Positions 7,037-14,721 of a DNA stretch of 34,496 nt are shown one piece after another (the stretch's first letter is position 1; each line of letters starts with the position of its first letter). Made by a program: the position numbers and the translations under genes. The DNA is from [Clostridium] fimetarium (GTDB lineage Bacteria > Bacillota > Clostridia > Lachnospirales > Lachnospiraceae): positions 1 through 34,496 of the forward strand of contig NZ_FOJI01000024.1 in NCBI RefSeq assembly GCF_900111235.1, in the 5' to 3' direction. The notes beneath the pieces were generated by a model, which made no database searches, was not told where the DNA came from, and saw only the letters and a program-made list of their open reading frames with translations.

Positions 7037-9568
7037 ATGAAAGTATTTTTTAAGTATGTATTAAGAAGTATGGTTGAGAAGAAGGGGCGATTTTTTTTAC
7101 TGTTAGTAGCAATCGCATTAAGTACGGCATTATTGGTCATCAGTACAGGACTGATTGATATTATCCTGAATAGTTTTGTAGCACCTCAGTTAGAAGCGTA
7201 TGAAAACAAACAAATTGCCATTACTTCAACGGATAAAAGTGCAAACTTCTTTGTAGATGAAGGAATTAATACCAGTGGACTTGATCAGAACAGCATTTTG
7301 AAGGAAATATATATTAATGGAATGATGGCTGATAAGGTAGATACACAAGATGAAACAATGTTGAATATTTCAATTCGTGCAAGAGATGCACAGTATGTGA
7401 ATAAAGATGCAATAACACAAGGTAATCTTGATAATTTTAAAGACGAAACCTGTATTGTTTCTGAAAGAGTTGCTAAAAACCGAAATTTGAAAATGGGAGA
7501 TACATTAGACATAATAATCGGTGGCATCACTAAAAAACTTAAAATAACCGCGGTGAGCGGCAATGTGGGAGTCTTTTATAATGACAGTGCCAATTCATTT
7601 TCAGTTATTTTGCCATATGAATATATAAGTAAAGACATGGATGCACAAGGAAAATATAATGTGATTTTAGCTGATTCCTCTGAATCAACAATTCAGGCGG
7701 GTGTGGATAAGTTTAATGATAATAATGCTTCATTTTCTTCTGATAAATTATTTGATGAAGAGACCGTGAAGGCTCAGCTTTCAAGCTTTACTTCATTATT
7801 GTATGTTATGCTTGTGGTAGTTGTTGTTATGAGTGGAATCATAATATACAGTTCATTTAAATTGATTATAACTGAGAGATTATCAACAATTGGTACGTTC
7901 TTAAGTGAGGGAGCTACGGTTGGAAAAGTAAAAGGTATTCTTTACCTCGAAAGTTTCGCCTATGGCCTGTTTGGAGCAGTATTTGGAAATGTACTTGGTG
8001 TTATTGGGCTATTTATTGTTAACCGATTAATATCACCATTAAAAGACTATGGTATTTATGGAAAAGTAGATATAAAACCAAATTACATAATCAGTGGTTT
8101 TGTATTTGCAATTATCTTATCAGTAATATCTGCGTATTTACCGGTTCGAAAAATATCAAAATTGCAGGTAAAAGATATTATATTAAATGACGTTAGAATA
8201 TCAAAATCGATTGGTTGGAAAAAATTCATTATAGGAACAACACTGATCGCTTTGTCGATAGGTGCATATCTAATCTGGAGGGATAGCCTGAAAGGATTTG
8301 CTGGCGTAGTTTTGATCGTTTCACTTACAGGAGTTATTTTTGCATATCCAAAGTTGATTGATCTTTTATCGAAGCCGATTTACCGCCTACTTAGAGGAAG
8401 GAGTAAAAATGTCATATATGCAATTAATAATCTCCGTACGTCAAAGGTATTGCTTGGAAATATATCGCTAATCATAATATCTTTGGTTTCAATTATAACA
8501 ATCGTATCATTGGGAAGTAGTATGATAAAAGTTGTTACAGAGGCATACACTGATCTTGGATATGATATCCAGATAAACAATATTTCTACAATTAGGGAAA
8601 GTGCTGATACATCGACCGCAGATTATTTGGTGACGAAGTTAAAAGATGCAGGCATTAAAGAGAGTCAGATCAATCGTATGACCTATCAATATGCTTCTAT
8701 GAGTAGTGCAATATCTGGTAAAGACATATCTTTTCAAGCGATAGGTATGGATATAGATAAATATACACAATATAACCAGTATCTTCATCTTGAAAAATCT
8801 GAATATAGCAATGCTATAAAAGAGTTTAAAGGAGCTGATGCAGGGGTGATTATAACGACAGCATTAAGCAAACAAATAGATAAAAAAGCAGGGGACACGG
8901 TTGAAATCACATGTAATGATGTGAAAAAGACATTGACGATATCTGGTGTTATTGACGGTATGCTTTTTAATAATGGTTATTTTGTCTTGATTAAAAATAG
9001 CACAATGAAAGAACAATATGGTCTAATGTCAGCTAATACAATTACTTTTAATACTGACAAAAATATAGATACTGTATTACACGATCTGAAACCAATATTA
9101 CGTAGTGTGGGCGCTTCAGCACAATCAAGAGATGAGATGTGTAAGGAGAATCTTGCAAATAATCAAATAATGGTAGATGCAATGAGTATATTTTCTTATT
9201 TGGCCATCGTGATTGCGTCACTTGGAATTGTGAATAATGTCTCAATCAGCTTTTTACAAAGGAAAAGTGAGTTTGCAATTCTATCTGCAGTTGGAATGGA
9301 TAATTCAGGAAGGCTTAAAATATTATTCTTTGAATCAATTGCATCCGTTACATGGGCTATGCTGATAACTTCCGTGTATTGTATATTTGGTCTAAAATTA
9401 ATATCGGTTGTGACAAAATCAATTGGGTTTGATATGGCAATAGCACTTGATTACAAATCGTTACCTATGATATTCGTATTTTCACTTGTGATTGTCTTGA
9501 TTGCAACACTGCCAGTTTGCTTTAAGAGTAGGAAGCTTTCGATTATACAGGAAATAAAGTACGAGTAA
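7037..9568 (+). CDS. FtsX/MacB-like ABC transporter permease
   Basis: This permease of about 843 residues has two FtsX-like units. A signal-anchor helix (FFLLLVAIALSTALLVIS) is followed by an extracellular domain, then about three helices from residue 250 to 375 with the FtsX pattern around ISAYLPVRKISKLQVKDI. Two more helices lead to a second anchor (ISLIIISLVSIITIVSLGSS), a second extracellular domain and three C-terminal helices with the characteristic FLQRKSEFAILSAVGM motif. About ten helices in total fits lipoprotein or peptide export or resistance transporters of the MacB/BceB kind. The frame is open from 7025, but GGGGAA lies about five bases before the ATG at 7037, which I prefer. The partner ATPase is the next gene, but a repeat and a tandem array separate them. 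Confidence 0.88.
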   Translation: MKVFFKYVLRSMVEKKGRFFLLLVAIALSTALLVISTGLIDIILNSFVAPQLEAYENKQIAITSTDKSANFFVDEGINTSGLDQNSILKEIYINGMMADKVDTQDETMLNISIRARDAQYVNKDAITQGNLDNFKDETCIVSERVAKNRNLKMGDTLDIIIGGITKKLKITAVSGNVGVFYNDSANSFSVILPYEYISKDMDAQGKYNVILADSSESTIQAGVDKFNDNNASFSSDKLFDEETVKAQLSSFTSLLYVMLVVVVVMSGIIIYSSFKLIITERLSTIGTFLSEGATVGKVKGILYLESFAYGLFGAVFGNVLGVIGLFIVNRLISPLKDYGIYGKVDIKPNYIISGFVFAIILSVISAYLPVRKISKLQVKDIILNDVRISKSIGWKKFIIGTTLIALSIGAYLIWRDSLKGFAGVVLIVSLTGVIFAYPKLIDLLSKPIYRLLRGRSKNVIYAINNLRTSKVLLGNISLIIISLVSIITIVSLGSSMIKVVTEAYTDLGYDIQINNISTIRESADTSTADYLVTKLKDAGIKESQINRMTYQYASMSSAISGKDISFQAIGMDIDKYTQYNQYLHLEKSEYSNAIKEFKGADAGVIITTALSKQIDKKAGDTVEITCNDVKKTLTISGVIDGMLFNNGYFVLIKNSTMKEQYGLMSANTITFNTDKNIDTVLHDLKPILRSVGASAQSRDEMCKENLANNQIMVDAMSIFSYLAIVIASLGIVNNVSISFLQRKSEFAILSAVGMDNSGRLKILFFESIASVTWAMLITSVYCIFGLKLISVVTKSIGFDMAIALDYKSLPMIFVFSLVIVLIATLPVCFKSRKLSIIQEIKYE

Positions 9569-9603
9569 GGGTCGGTTTGAGTGTTAAAAAGATGGAATGG
9601 GGA

Positions 9604-9869
9604 TGAATATTGATTTAGGATCAAGTTGTAAACGGGAGGTGGTGAGTGAATATTAATTTGTAATTATACTTTGCCTTGCCTTTCCTTCAAGCAGCACATT
9701 TTTTTGCAAGCCTCAGAGATGATGAAAAGTCTCACTTCGTTCGATTTTCATCTGAGTCTTGGAAAAAATGTAAGCGCAGCTTTCAGACGGTCTGCGGAAA
9801 AGTATAATTACAAATTAATATTCACGAGTTACTTTGTTGAGGGGGATTTGAGGGATAAATTAATATTCA
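9604..9869 (+). repeat. Outer inverted repeat enclosing structured repeat copy 2
   Basis: TGAATATTGATTTA (9604-9617) and TAAATTAATATTCA (9856-9869) are inverted repeats with one mismatch. They resemble the terminal arms of the element itself but lie 30-45 bases outside copy 2. This looks like the degraded ends of an older copy enclosing the present one, or a duplicated pair of ends. Confidence 0.5.
9646..9825 (+). repeat. Dispersed structured palindromic repeat, copy 2
   Basis: This 180-base element starts about 78 bases after the permease stop. The arms, beginning TGAATATTAATTTGTAATTA, are perfect inverted repeats for about 26 bases. The core has CCTTTCCTTCAAGCAG, GCCTCAGAGATGATGAAAA, TTTTCATCTGAGTCTT and GCAGCTTTCAGACGGTCTGCGG. 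GATGAAAA pairs with TTTTCATC to form the apical hairpin. It groups with copy 4 by the shared sequence TCTCACTTCGTTCGATTTTC. A 70-codon frame crosses it but has no coding support. Confidence 0.88.
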
Positions 9870-9924
9870 TGGTTGGTTTGTAGTTTGAGATGGGGTTTAA
9901 TACTAAAACCGGGGAATAAAAGAA

Positions 9925-10291
9925 GTAAAAGCAAAAAGCAAAAGCAAATGCAAAAGCAAAATAAAAACTAAAACTAAAACTTAAATTTAAACCAAAATCA
10001 AACAGAAACAGTAATAGTAATAGTAATAGAAACAGCAATAGAAACAGCAATAGAAACAGCAATAGAAACAGCAATAGAAACAGCAATAGAAACTGCAATA
10101 GAAACAGCAACAGAAACTGCAACAGAAACTGCAACAGAAACAGAAACAGCATTAGAAACAGCAATAGAAACAATAACAGAAACTGCAACAGAAACAGAAA
10201 CAGAAACAGAAACAGAAACAAGGATAGAGATAGAAATAGAAATAGAGATAGAAATAGAGATAGAAATAGAAATAGAGATAGAGATAGAGAT
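9925..10291 (+). repeat. Compound hexanucleotide tandem array between ABC permease and ATPase genes
   Basis: The array begins with A4GC-like units (9925-9960) and ACTAAA units. From about 10000 it is built on a 6-base period: GTAATA, then alternating GAAACA GCAATA as a 12-base unit repeated several times, then GAAACA/GAAACTGCAACA runs, and finally GATAGA/AATAGA units to about 10291. The strand is almost free of C-runs and T-runs. Because the period is a multiple of three, long low-complexity minus-strand frames (F/L- or I/S/V-rich) appear; these are artefacts. Confidence 0.9.
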
Positions 10292-10337
10292 ATGGGTACG
10301 GGAAAAGGTTGGGAGAAAATAAAAAAGGGAGCCATGC

Positions 10338-10406
10338 ATGCAAGGAATCTTTCAACTATTTAAAGAGCAGTATTTTGATCTGGGATTGAAATGCGCATGG
10401 GTATAA
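10338..10406 (+). CDS. Possible 22-codon leader ORF upstream of the ABC ATPase
   Basis: An ATG at 10338 has AGGGAG (10326-10331) six bases upstream, the best ribosome-binding site in this stretch. It opens a 22-codon frame starting MQGIFQLFKEQ that ends at TAA 10404-10406. That stop lies two bases before the ATG at 10409 of the ATPase gene, whose own Shine-Dalgarno signal is weak. The spacing suggests translational coupling between a short leader peptide and the ATPase. I recognise no family, and it could be chance. Confidence 0.4.
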   Translation: MQGIFQLFKEQYFDLGLKCAWV

Positions 10407-10408
10407 GA

Positions 10409-11101
10409 ATGAAAGCGATAGAAGTGAATGGATTGACAAAAACATTTGTAACTGGGAAAGAAGAAGCAAATGTATTGAAGGAACTTAATTTTAGTGTTGA
10501 TAAAGGTGAATTCGTATCTATTATGGGACCATCAGGAAGTGGAAAATCGACGTTATTGTATCTGCTGGGGGGGCTTGATAAACCAACTAGCGGAACAATT
10601 ATGCTTGAAGGGGAAGATTTAAGTAAGGTTAAGAAGAAAGCAATGAGTAAGCTCAGAAGAAGTAAAATAGGATTTGTATTTCAATTTTATAATTTGGTTC
10701 AAAACTTGAATGTTGAAGATAATATCATGCTTCCAATTATATTAGATGGAAAAAAACCTAAAAAATATGAAGAGAAGTTGACGGAGATACTTGACATTAT
10801 TGGGCTTTCTGATAAGAGAAAATCGACACCTCGTGAGTTGTCTGGTGGTCAGCAGCAAAGAGTTGCTATCGCTCGGGCATTGATTTCTGAGCCAGATATT
10901 ATATTCCTTGATGAGCCAATTGGTAATCTTGACTCAAAGACAGGTAAGGAGATTATGGAACTATTTAAAGATATTAATGTGAAATATGGGAAAACATTAA
11001 TTCAGGTTACACATTCACAAAGCGCAGCAAAGTATGGTACAACAATTATTCGATTAGTGGATGGTGAAATCGTTGAGCAAAGTCAAGTGGTTGATTTGTA
11101 A
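10409..11101 (+). CDS. ABC transporter ATP-binding protein (MacB/LolD/BceA type)
   Basis: This is the nucleotide-binding subunit that powers the FtsX-like permease upstream. Counting from the first in-frame ATG at 10391, Walker A is GPSGSGKS (46-53). The Q-loop FQFYNLVQNLNVEDN, signature LSGGQQQR, Walker B IIFLDEPIGNLDSKTG and H-loop VTHSQS follow in order, all intact. The length fits the family. I prefer the start at 10409 (MKAIEVNGLTKTF), because family members start there and a short leader ORF ends two bases before it; 10391 and 10397 are in-frame alternatives. Being split from its permease by an 840-base stretch with a structured repeat and a tandem array is unusual, since such pairs normally touch or overlap. 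Confidence 0.93.
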   Translation: MKAIEVNGLTKTFVTGKEEANVLKELNFSVDKGEFVSIMGPSGSGKSTLLYLLGGLDKPTSGTIMLEGEDLSKVKKKAMSKLRRSKIGFVFQFYNLVQNLNVEDNIMLPIILDGKKPKKYEEKLTEILDIIGLSDKRKSTPRELSGGQQQRVAIARALISEPDIIFLDEPIGNLDSKTGKEIMELFKDINVKYGKTLIQVTHSQSAAKYGTTIIRLVDGEIVEQSQVVDL

Positions 11102-11178
11102 AAAGGAAAACTTCCGGTAAAACTGTTAGTAAAACTGCTTTGAATTAAGTTTATATAAATAGTTTAACAAAATTTAAC

Positions 11179-11208
11179 TTGTATTTTCATGTTAATACCA
11201 TTTATAAT
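11179..11208 (+). promoter_or_regulatory. Probable promoter of the DUF5685/J-protein operon
   Basis: TTGTAT (11179-11184) and TATAAT (11203-11208) are separated by 18 bases, and the first ATG of the operon lies 37 bases after the -10 box. No terminator is visible between the ABC ATPase stop and this site, so read-through is possible. Confidence 0.5.
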
Positions 11209-11244
11209 AGATATATTAATTTAGTCTAACTCAAAGGAGCCCTA

Positions 11245-12213
11245 ATGTTTGGATATGTAACGGCTTACAAACCAGAATTGAAAATGAAAGACTTTTCAAA
11301 ATATAAAGCTTTTTATTGCGGTCTTTGTAAGACGTTACAGAGAAATTATGGCTTCAAGGGTCAGATGACATTATCTTATGATATGACATTTCTGATTGTT
11401 TTGATGACGTCATTATATGAATGTCCCACTACAAAAGAGGAAAACAGGTGCGTGGTTCATCCGATAGGTAAGAAAGAGATGTTTGTGAATGAGATTACGG
11501 AGTATGTTGCCGATCTTAATATAGTTCTCTCCTATTATCATTTTGTGGATGACTGGATGGATGAAAAAAGTCAGGCTGGTTTAGCAGGTCTGAGAGCATT
11601 TCGTAACGCATATGTGCGTATTGAATCAAAGTATCCCGACAAATGCGCAGTAATTAAAAAGTCACTTCGAAAATTACACAATTTAGAAAAGAATAATGAG
11701 ACAAATATTGATAAGGTTGCTGGTTGTTTCGGTGATTTAATGGGAGAATTACTGGTCTATAAGAAAGATTTATGGGAAGAAGACCTTAGAAGAACAGGAT
11801 TCTATCTTGGAAAGTTTGTATATATAATGGATGCTTATGATGATATTGAAAAGGATATTAAGTCAGGAAGCTATAATCCTTTGAAAAATATTTATATGAG
11901 CAACGAGAAAAAAAGTATTACAAGTGAGTATGAGGTTTCGTGTAATACAATGCTTACAATGATGATGGCAGAGTGCACAGAAAGTTTTGAGAGACTTCCT
12001 TGTGTTGAAAGCATAGATATATTGAGAAATATCCTATATGTTGGTGTCTGGAATAAATTTGATAAAAAACGCAAAGAAAAGTACCCCGATGAAATGCAAA
12101 GTAATCAAACTGAAATGCAAAGTAATCAAGATCAAATACAAGTTAATCAAGATGAAATACAAAGTAATCAAGATCAAATACAAGTTAATCAAGATGAAAT
12201 AAATGCAAAGTAA
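11245..12213 (+). CDS. DUF5685 family protein, C-terminus altered by a 4-base frameshift
   Basis: I recognise the 322-residue product as DUF5685 from its start MFGYVTAYKPELKMKDF and the FYCGLC motif (Cys25, Cys28). The rest is helical. Two acidic motifs, DDWMDE (102-107) and DAYDDIEKD (196-204), recall the paired Asp-rich Mg2+-diphosphate motifs of isoprenoid-synthase-fold enzymes; this is my inference. The tail is a 7-residue repeat (QSNQDQI/QVNQDEI) coded by 21-base units. Four extra bases (AATG, 12202-12205) shift the frame and end the protein at 12211-12213. Without them the frame would run to TGA at 12275-12277, overlapping the next gene's ATG. AAAGGAG precedes the start codon. It heads an operon with a J-protein. 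Confidence 0.88.
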   Translation: MFGYVTAYKPELKMKDFSKYKAFYCGLCKTLQRNYGFKGQMTLSYDMTFLIVLMTSLYECPTTKEENRCVVHPIGKKEMFVNEITEYVADLNIVLSYYHFVDDWMDEKSQAGLAGLRAFRNAYVRIESKYPDKCAVIKKSLRKLHNLEKNNETNIDKVAGCFGDLMGELLVYKKDLWEEDLRRTGFYLGKFVYIMDAYDDIEKDIKSGSYNPLKNIYMSNEKKSITSEYEVSCNTMLTMMMAECTESFERLPCVESIDILRNILYVGVWNKFDKKRKEKYPDEMQSNQTEMQSNQDQIQVNQDEIQSNQDQIQVNQDEINAK

Positions 12214-12250
12214 TCAAGATCAAATACACGTTAGTAAAGACGAAATACAA
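12091..12250 (+). repeat. 21-base in-frame tandem repeat at the DUF5685 3' end
   Basis: Units of 21 bases such as CAAAGTAATCAAGATCAAAT(A) and CAAGTTAATCAAGATGAAAT(A) alternate, giving a 42-base higher-order period. The repeat continues beyond the present stop codon to about 12250, which shows that the original reading frame was longer. Confidence 0.9.
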
Positions 12251-12273
12251 TCAAAAAAAGGAAGTACAGCAGA

Positions 12274-12900
12274 ATGATAAATGATCCATACCAAGTATTA
12301 GGCGTTTCTCAAAACGCATCAAATGACGAAATTAAAAAGGCATATCGAGAACTAAGTAGAAAATATCATCCAGATTCATACGTTAATAATCCATTGTCGG
12401 GTTTGGCAGAAGAGAAGTTTAAGGAAGTCCAGGAAGCTTATAAACAGGTTATGGATATGAAAGAAAATGGTTCTAGCTCAGGGTTTAGCGGTACTTCATC
12501 ATATTCTGGTAATTCTAGTTCAGATGATATGGCAAAATATAATTCTGCAAGAACATATATTAATGCAAGACAATACGCACAAGCATCAAATATATTAGCA
12601 GGAATGTCAAACAGAAGTGGTGAATGGCATTATCTATATGCTGTTACAAGTATGGGTACTGGTAATAATGTAGAGGCGCTTAATCATGCGCAACAGGCAG
12701 TATCAATGGATCCTAATAACAAAGAATATGCCAACTTTTTAAACCAGCTTCAGATGAGAGGTAACAGATACCAGACAAATGGTGGAGCTTTCGGACAAAG
12801 ACAGACTGGTGGACTTGGAACTGGTAACTTATGTTGTGATTTATGGTGTGCAGACTCACTTTGTGAGTGTATGGGAGGAGATCTCTGTTCATGCATGTAA
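12274..12900 (+). CDS. J-domain protein with TPR-like middle and cysteine-rich tail
   Basis: This 208-residue protein opens with a canonical J domain: [20 protein letters not shown], then KYHPD with the HPD triad at 32-34, which stimulates the ATPase of an Hsp70-type partner. A Gly/Ser-rich linker (about 67-83) leads to a helical TPR-like pair (about 88-160, with [21 protein letters not shown]). The last 23 residues hold seven cysteines (CC, WC, LCEC, LCSC), probably a metal-binding or membrane-associating tail. It lacks the zinc-finger and substrate domains of true DnaJ, so it is a specialised J-protein. Its ATG would overlap the intact upstream frame (ATGA), implying translational coupling. 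It overlaps the next gene by 10 bases. Confidence 0.9.
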   Translation: MINDPYQVLGVSQNASNDEIKKAYRELSRKYHPDSYVNNPLSGLAEEKFKEVQEAYKQVMDMKENGSSSGFSGTSSYSGNSSSDDMAKYNSARTYINARQYAQASNILAGMSNRSGEWHYLYAVTSMGTGNNVEALNHAQQAVSMDPNNKEYANFLNQLQMRGNRYQTNGGAFGQRQTGGLGTGNLCCDLWCADSLCECMGGDLCSCM

Positions 12901-13421
12901 AAGCAAAAAGAATAGCAGTGCTTGGATTATTATTGGCCATAGCGGTGATTATGATAGTCCTTAGTGGAACAATTGAAATGAGTACATTGTTTTTTCTCGC
13001 AGGTGCATCATTTTGCGTAGGAATTGCAATAAGGGAATATGGAGTGCAGATGGGTATCGCATTTTTGATAGCCAGTGTAATTCTTGGTTTCTTGTTGGCA
13101 CCGAATAAACTTTACTGCATTACCTATTCAGTCATGGCATTATATATACTGCTTAGTGAAATGGTATGGAATGGGGTTAGCAAATCGCTAAGAATTAAAA
13201 ATCCTATAAAAGTATTTTCAATTTTAAAATATGTTATATTTAACATCTTATATATTCCATTAATATTGATTGCACCTAAGTTAGTCTATCAAGGTGAAAT
13301 CAATATTTGGATTTTGGTAGCAGTAATAGTAGGCGGACAGATAGGTTTATTTTTGTTTGATAAAGTATATTGCTACTTTCAAAGCCAAATATGGGGAAAA
13401 TTTAGAAAAAGCCTTGAATAA
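12891..13421 (+). CDS. Multi-pass membrane protein of unknown function
   Basis: The 176-residue product is mostly hydrophobic, with about five or six membrane helices ([95 protein letters not shown]). A basic start and end put both ends near the cytoplasm. The frame is open from 12867, but GGAGGAG lies about ten bases before the ATG at 12891, which I choose. The gene starts inside the last codons of the J-protein gene, so the two are co-translated. I do not recognise the family. Context suggests a membrane anchor or partner for the J-protein unit. A terminator overlaps its stop. Confidence 0.8.
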   Translation: MHVKAKRIAVLGLLLAIAVIMIVLSGTIEMSTLFFLAGASFCVGIAIREYGVQMGIAFLIASVILGFLLAPNKLYCITYSVMALYILLSEMVWNGVSKSLRIKNPIKVFSILKYVIFNILYIPLILIAPKLVYQGEINIWILVAVIVGGQIGLFLFDKVYCYFQSQIWGKFRKSLE

Positions 13422-13434
13422 GAGGCTTTTTTTT
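13406..13434 (+). terminator. Rho-independent terminator of the DUF5685/J-protein operon
   Basis: AAAAAGCCT (13406-13414) pairs with AGGCTTTTT (13423-13431), followed by more T residues. The stop codon of the membrane protein gene lies in the loop. Confidence 0.85.
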
Positions 13435-13536
13435 GTTGTGGAAGACCTAAAATTTTGACTTTTCTCGCACCGTATTAGTGACATTTTGATTCCCAAAATC
13501 AAAGATGATTTAATGGCTTTTCATAATAATAATGAG

Positions 13537-13588
13537 TTTGAGAAGTAGATGAAGCAAAAACGTTTGAGAAGTAGATGAAGCAAAAACG
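13537..13588 (+). repeat. 26-base tandem duplication abutting the padR promoter
   Basis: TTTGAGAAGTAGATGAAGCA plus AAAACG occurs twice in a row (13537-13562, 13563-13588) with no mismatch. The second copy ends directly at the -35 box. It looks recent. The rest of 13435-13536 shows nothing I can name. Confidence 0.85.
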
Positions 13589-13617
13589 TTGACAATAATT
13601 ATAAAGGATGATATATT
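13589..13617 (+). promoter_or_regulatory. Promoter of the PadR/DUF2812 operon
   Basis: TTGACA (13589-13594) and TATATT (13612-13617) are spaced by 17 bases, a near-consensus sigma-A promoter. The palindromic operator begins two bases after the -10 box. Confidence 0.8.
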
Positions 13618-13618
13618 A

Positions 13619-13644
13619 CACAGTGTGTAGTACTACACGGTGTG
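13619..13644 (+). promoter_or_regulatory. Probable PadR operator (palindrome)
   Basis: A 26-base inverted repeat matches in 11 of 13 half-site positions; its centre GTGTAGTACTACAC is a perfect palindrome. It covers the expected transcription start, so binding would block RNA polymerase. PadR-family regulators commonly repress their own operon from such dyads. That PadR binds here is inferred from position and symmetry. Confidence 0.7.
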
Positions 13645-13711
13645 ACATACTGCGCAATCAATATTATTAAACAGTTAGATGGGGAAAAAGTGCTATTCAA
13701 GGAGGCAGCGT

Positions 13712-14038
13712 ATGGATTTAGAAAAACTAAAAAAGAAATACATTCCAATGACAGAAACTTTTTTTTATATTCTTTCTGCAATGATTGAGGCAAGGCACGG
13801 ATATGCGGTCATTAAATATGTGGAGGAAGTCACAAAAGGGCGTATTATATTAGGCTCTGGAACTATTTATGGAACACTTAATAAAATGCAGCGTGATGGG
13901 TTAATCGTTTTGTTTGAAGATGTAAATCGTAAAACCGTTTATATTATTACGGAACTTGGCAAGCAATTGTTAAGTGAAGAAATCAGAAGATTAACACTTG
14001 TACACAGCTATGCGAAACAAGTGGAGGGGATGCTATGA
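13712..14038 (+). CDS. PadR family transcriptional regulator
   Basis: This 108-residue winged-helix repressor has the PadR core TETFFYILSAMIEARHGYAV, the recognition region LGSGTIYGTLNKMQRDGLIV and the wing YIITELGKQLLSEEIRRL. PadR proteins bind as dimers to palindromes near their own promoters and are usually released by small toxic or envelope-active compounds. The frame is open from 13679, but AAGGAGG lies seven bases before the ATG at 13712, which gives the normal family length. Its TGA overlaps the next ATG (ATGA), so it is translationally coupled to the DUF2812 gene, a frequent pairing in Clostridia. It is probably autoregulated through the dyad at 13619-13644. Confidence 0.92.
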   Translation: MDLEKLKKKYIPMTETFFYILSAMIEARHGYAVIKYVEEVTKGRIILGSGTIYGTLNKMQRDGLIVLFEDVNRKTVYIITELGKQLLSEEIRRLTLVHSYAKQVEGML

Positions 14039-14721
14039 GAAAGATTAGACCATTTTGGGGTAATGATGTAGTTAAAACTGAGATATGGCTTGATGCACTT
14101 AGTAAAAGAGGCTGGGAATTAAAAAGGATCCATTTCAAATGTGGGATCTTTGAATTTGAGCCTTGCGAAGCAACAAAGAAGAATCATCGAATTGTTTATC
14201 AAAAGGGATTTTCAGGCGTTTCCGAATGTATTCCCCAAAATCTGGTCGAAGATGGATATAAAGAAGTTTGTTGTGGTAAAAATTTCTATGTGCTATCGAC
14301 AGAAAAGGAGCCTATGAGTGCACCTTCCTATGCTGGATTTTTGGAACGTAATCAAAAAAGAGCATATGTGACAGGCATTATCGCTTTGATAGGGACTTTC
14401 TGGTTTTCTTTAATATTTATATTTTTACTGATGATTTTTGGTGTTGTTTTTTTTGGAGGTGGGACAATAGAGTCTGGATCCCAAGATAATACTCAATTTG
14501 TTTTTTCTTGGATTGAAATTGTGATCAGTATTGCGCAGTTTTTACCGACGGCAGTATATCTTGTGTGTTTAGGTACTTGGATTAAGCTAAGGAAAACGAA
14601 TAAACAGCTTGTTTTACTCTGTGGGGAAAAAGTAAACCTAAAGTTCACTAGGCCTGTCGAACTAATTCGTTCAAAGCAAGAAATTAAAAAATCAAAAAAG
14701 GAAAAATTGCTTCATTTTTGA
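14035..14721 (+). CDS. DUF2812 domain membrane protein
   Basis: The 228-residue product has an N-terminal soluble DUF2812-type domain (KTEIWLDALSKRGWELKRIH, with the usual acidic F-E-F-E-P-C segment) and two membrane helices (about 117-143, TGIIALIGTFWFSLIFIFLL; and about 163-183, IEIVISIAQFLPTAVYLVCL), then a basic tail. DUF2812 genes typically follow a PadR-type regulator, as here with a 4-base overlap. The pair may sense or respond to envelope stress, but no biochemical role is established to my knowledge. Its stop codon is the first part of the extended flank of repeat copy 3. Confidence 0.8.
   Translation: MRKIRPFWGNDVVKTEIWLDALSKRGWELKRIHFKCGIFEFEPCEATKKNHRIVYQKGFSGVSECIPQNLVEDGYKEVCCGKNFYVLSTEKEPMSAPSYAGFLERNQKRAYVTGIIALIGTFWFSLIFIFLLMIFGVVFFGGGTIESGSQDNTQFVFSWIEIVISIAQFLPTAVYLVCLGTWIKLRKTNKQLVLLCGEKVNLKFTRPVELIRSKQEIKKSKKEKLLHF

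Noticed and set aside
9646-9825. Element copies as a retron, IStron or transposon-guide RNA
   Set aside because: No reverse transcriptase, TnpB/IscB or transposase gene is nearby, and the inner blocks do not match any such RNA I know. A non-autonomous element remains possible.
9829-10355. Three overlapping minus-strand frames rich in F/L, I/S/V or Y/F/C
   Set aside because: They are translations of the hexanucleotide tandem array in each minus-strand frame; a 6-base period without stop codons opens such frames automatically.
12779-12964. 61-codon frame between the J-protein and membrane protein genes
   Set aside because: It overlaps both genes in a third frame and has no ribosome-binding site; the cysteine-rich J-protein tail and the hydrophobic protein are better explanations.
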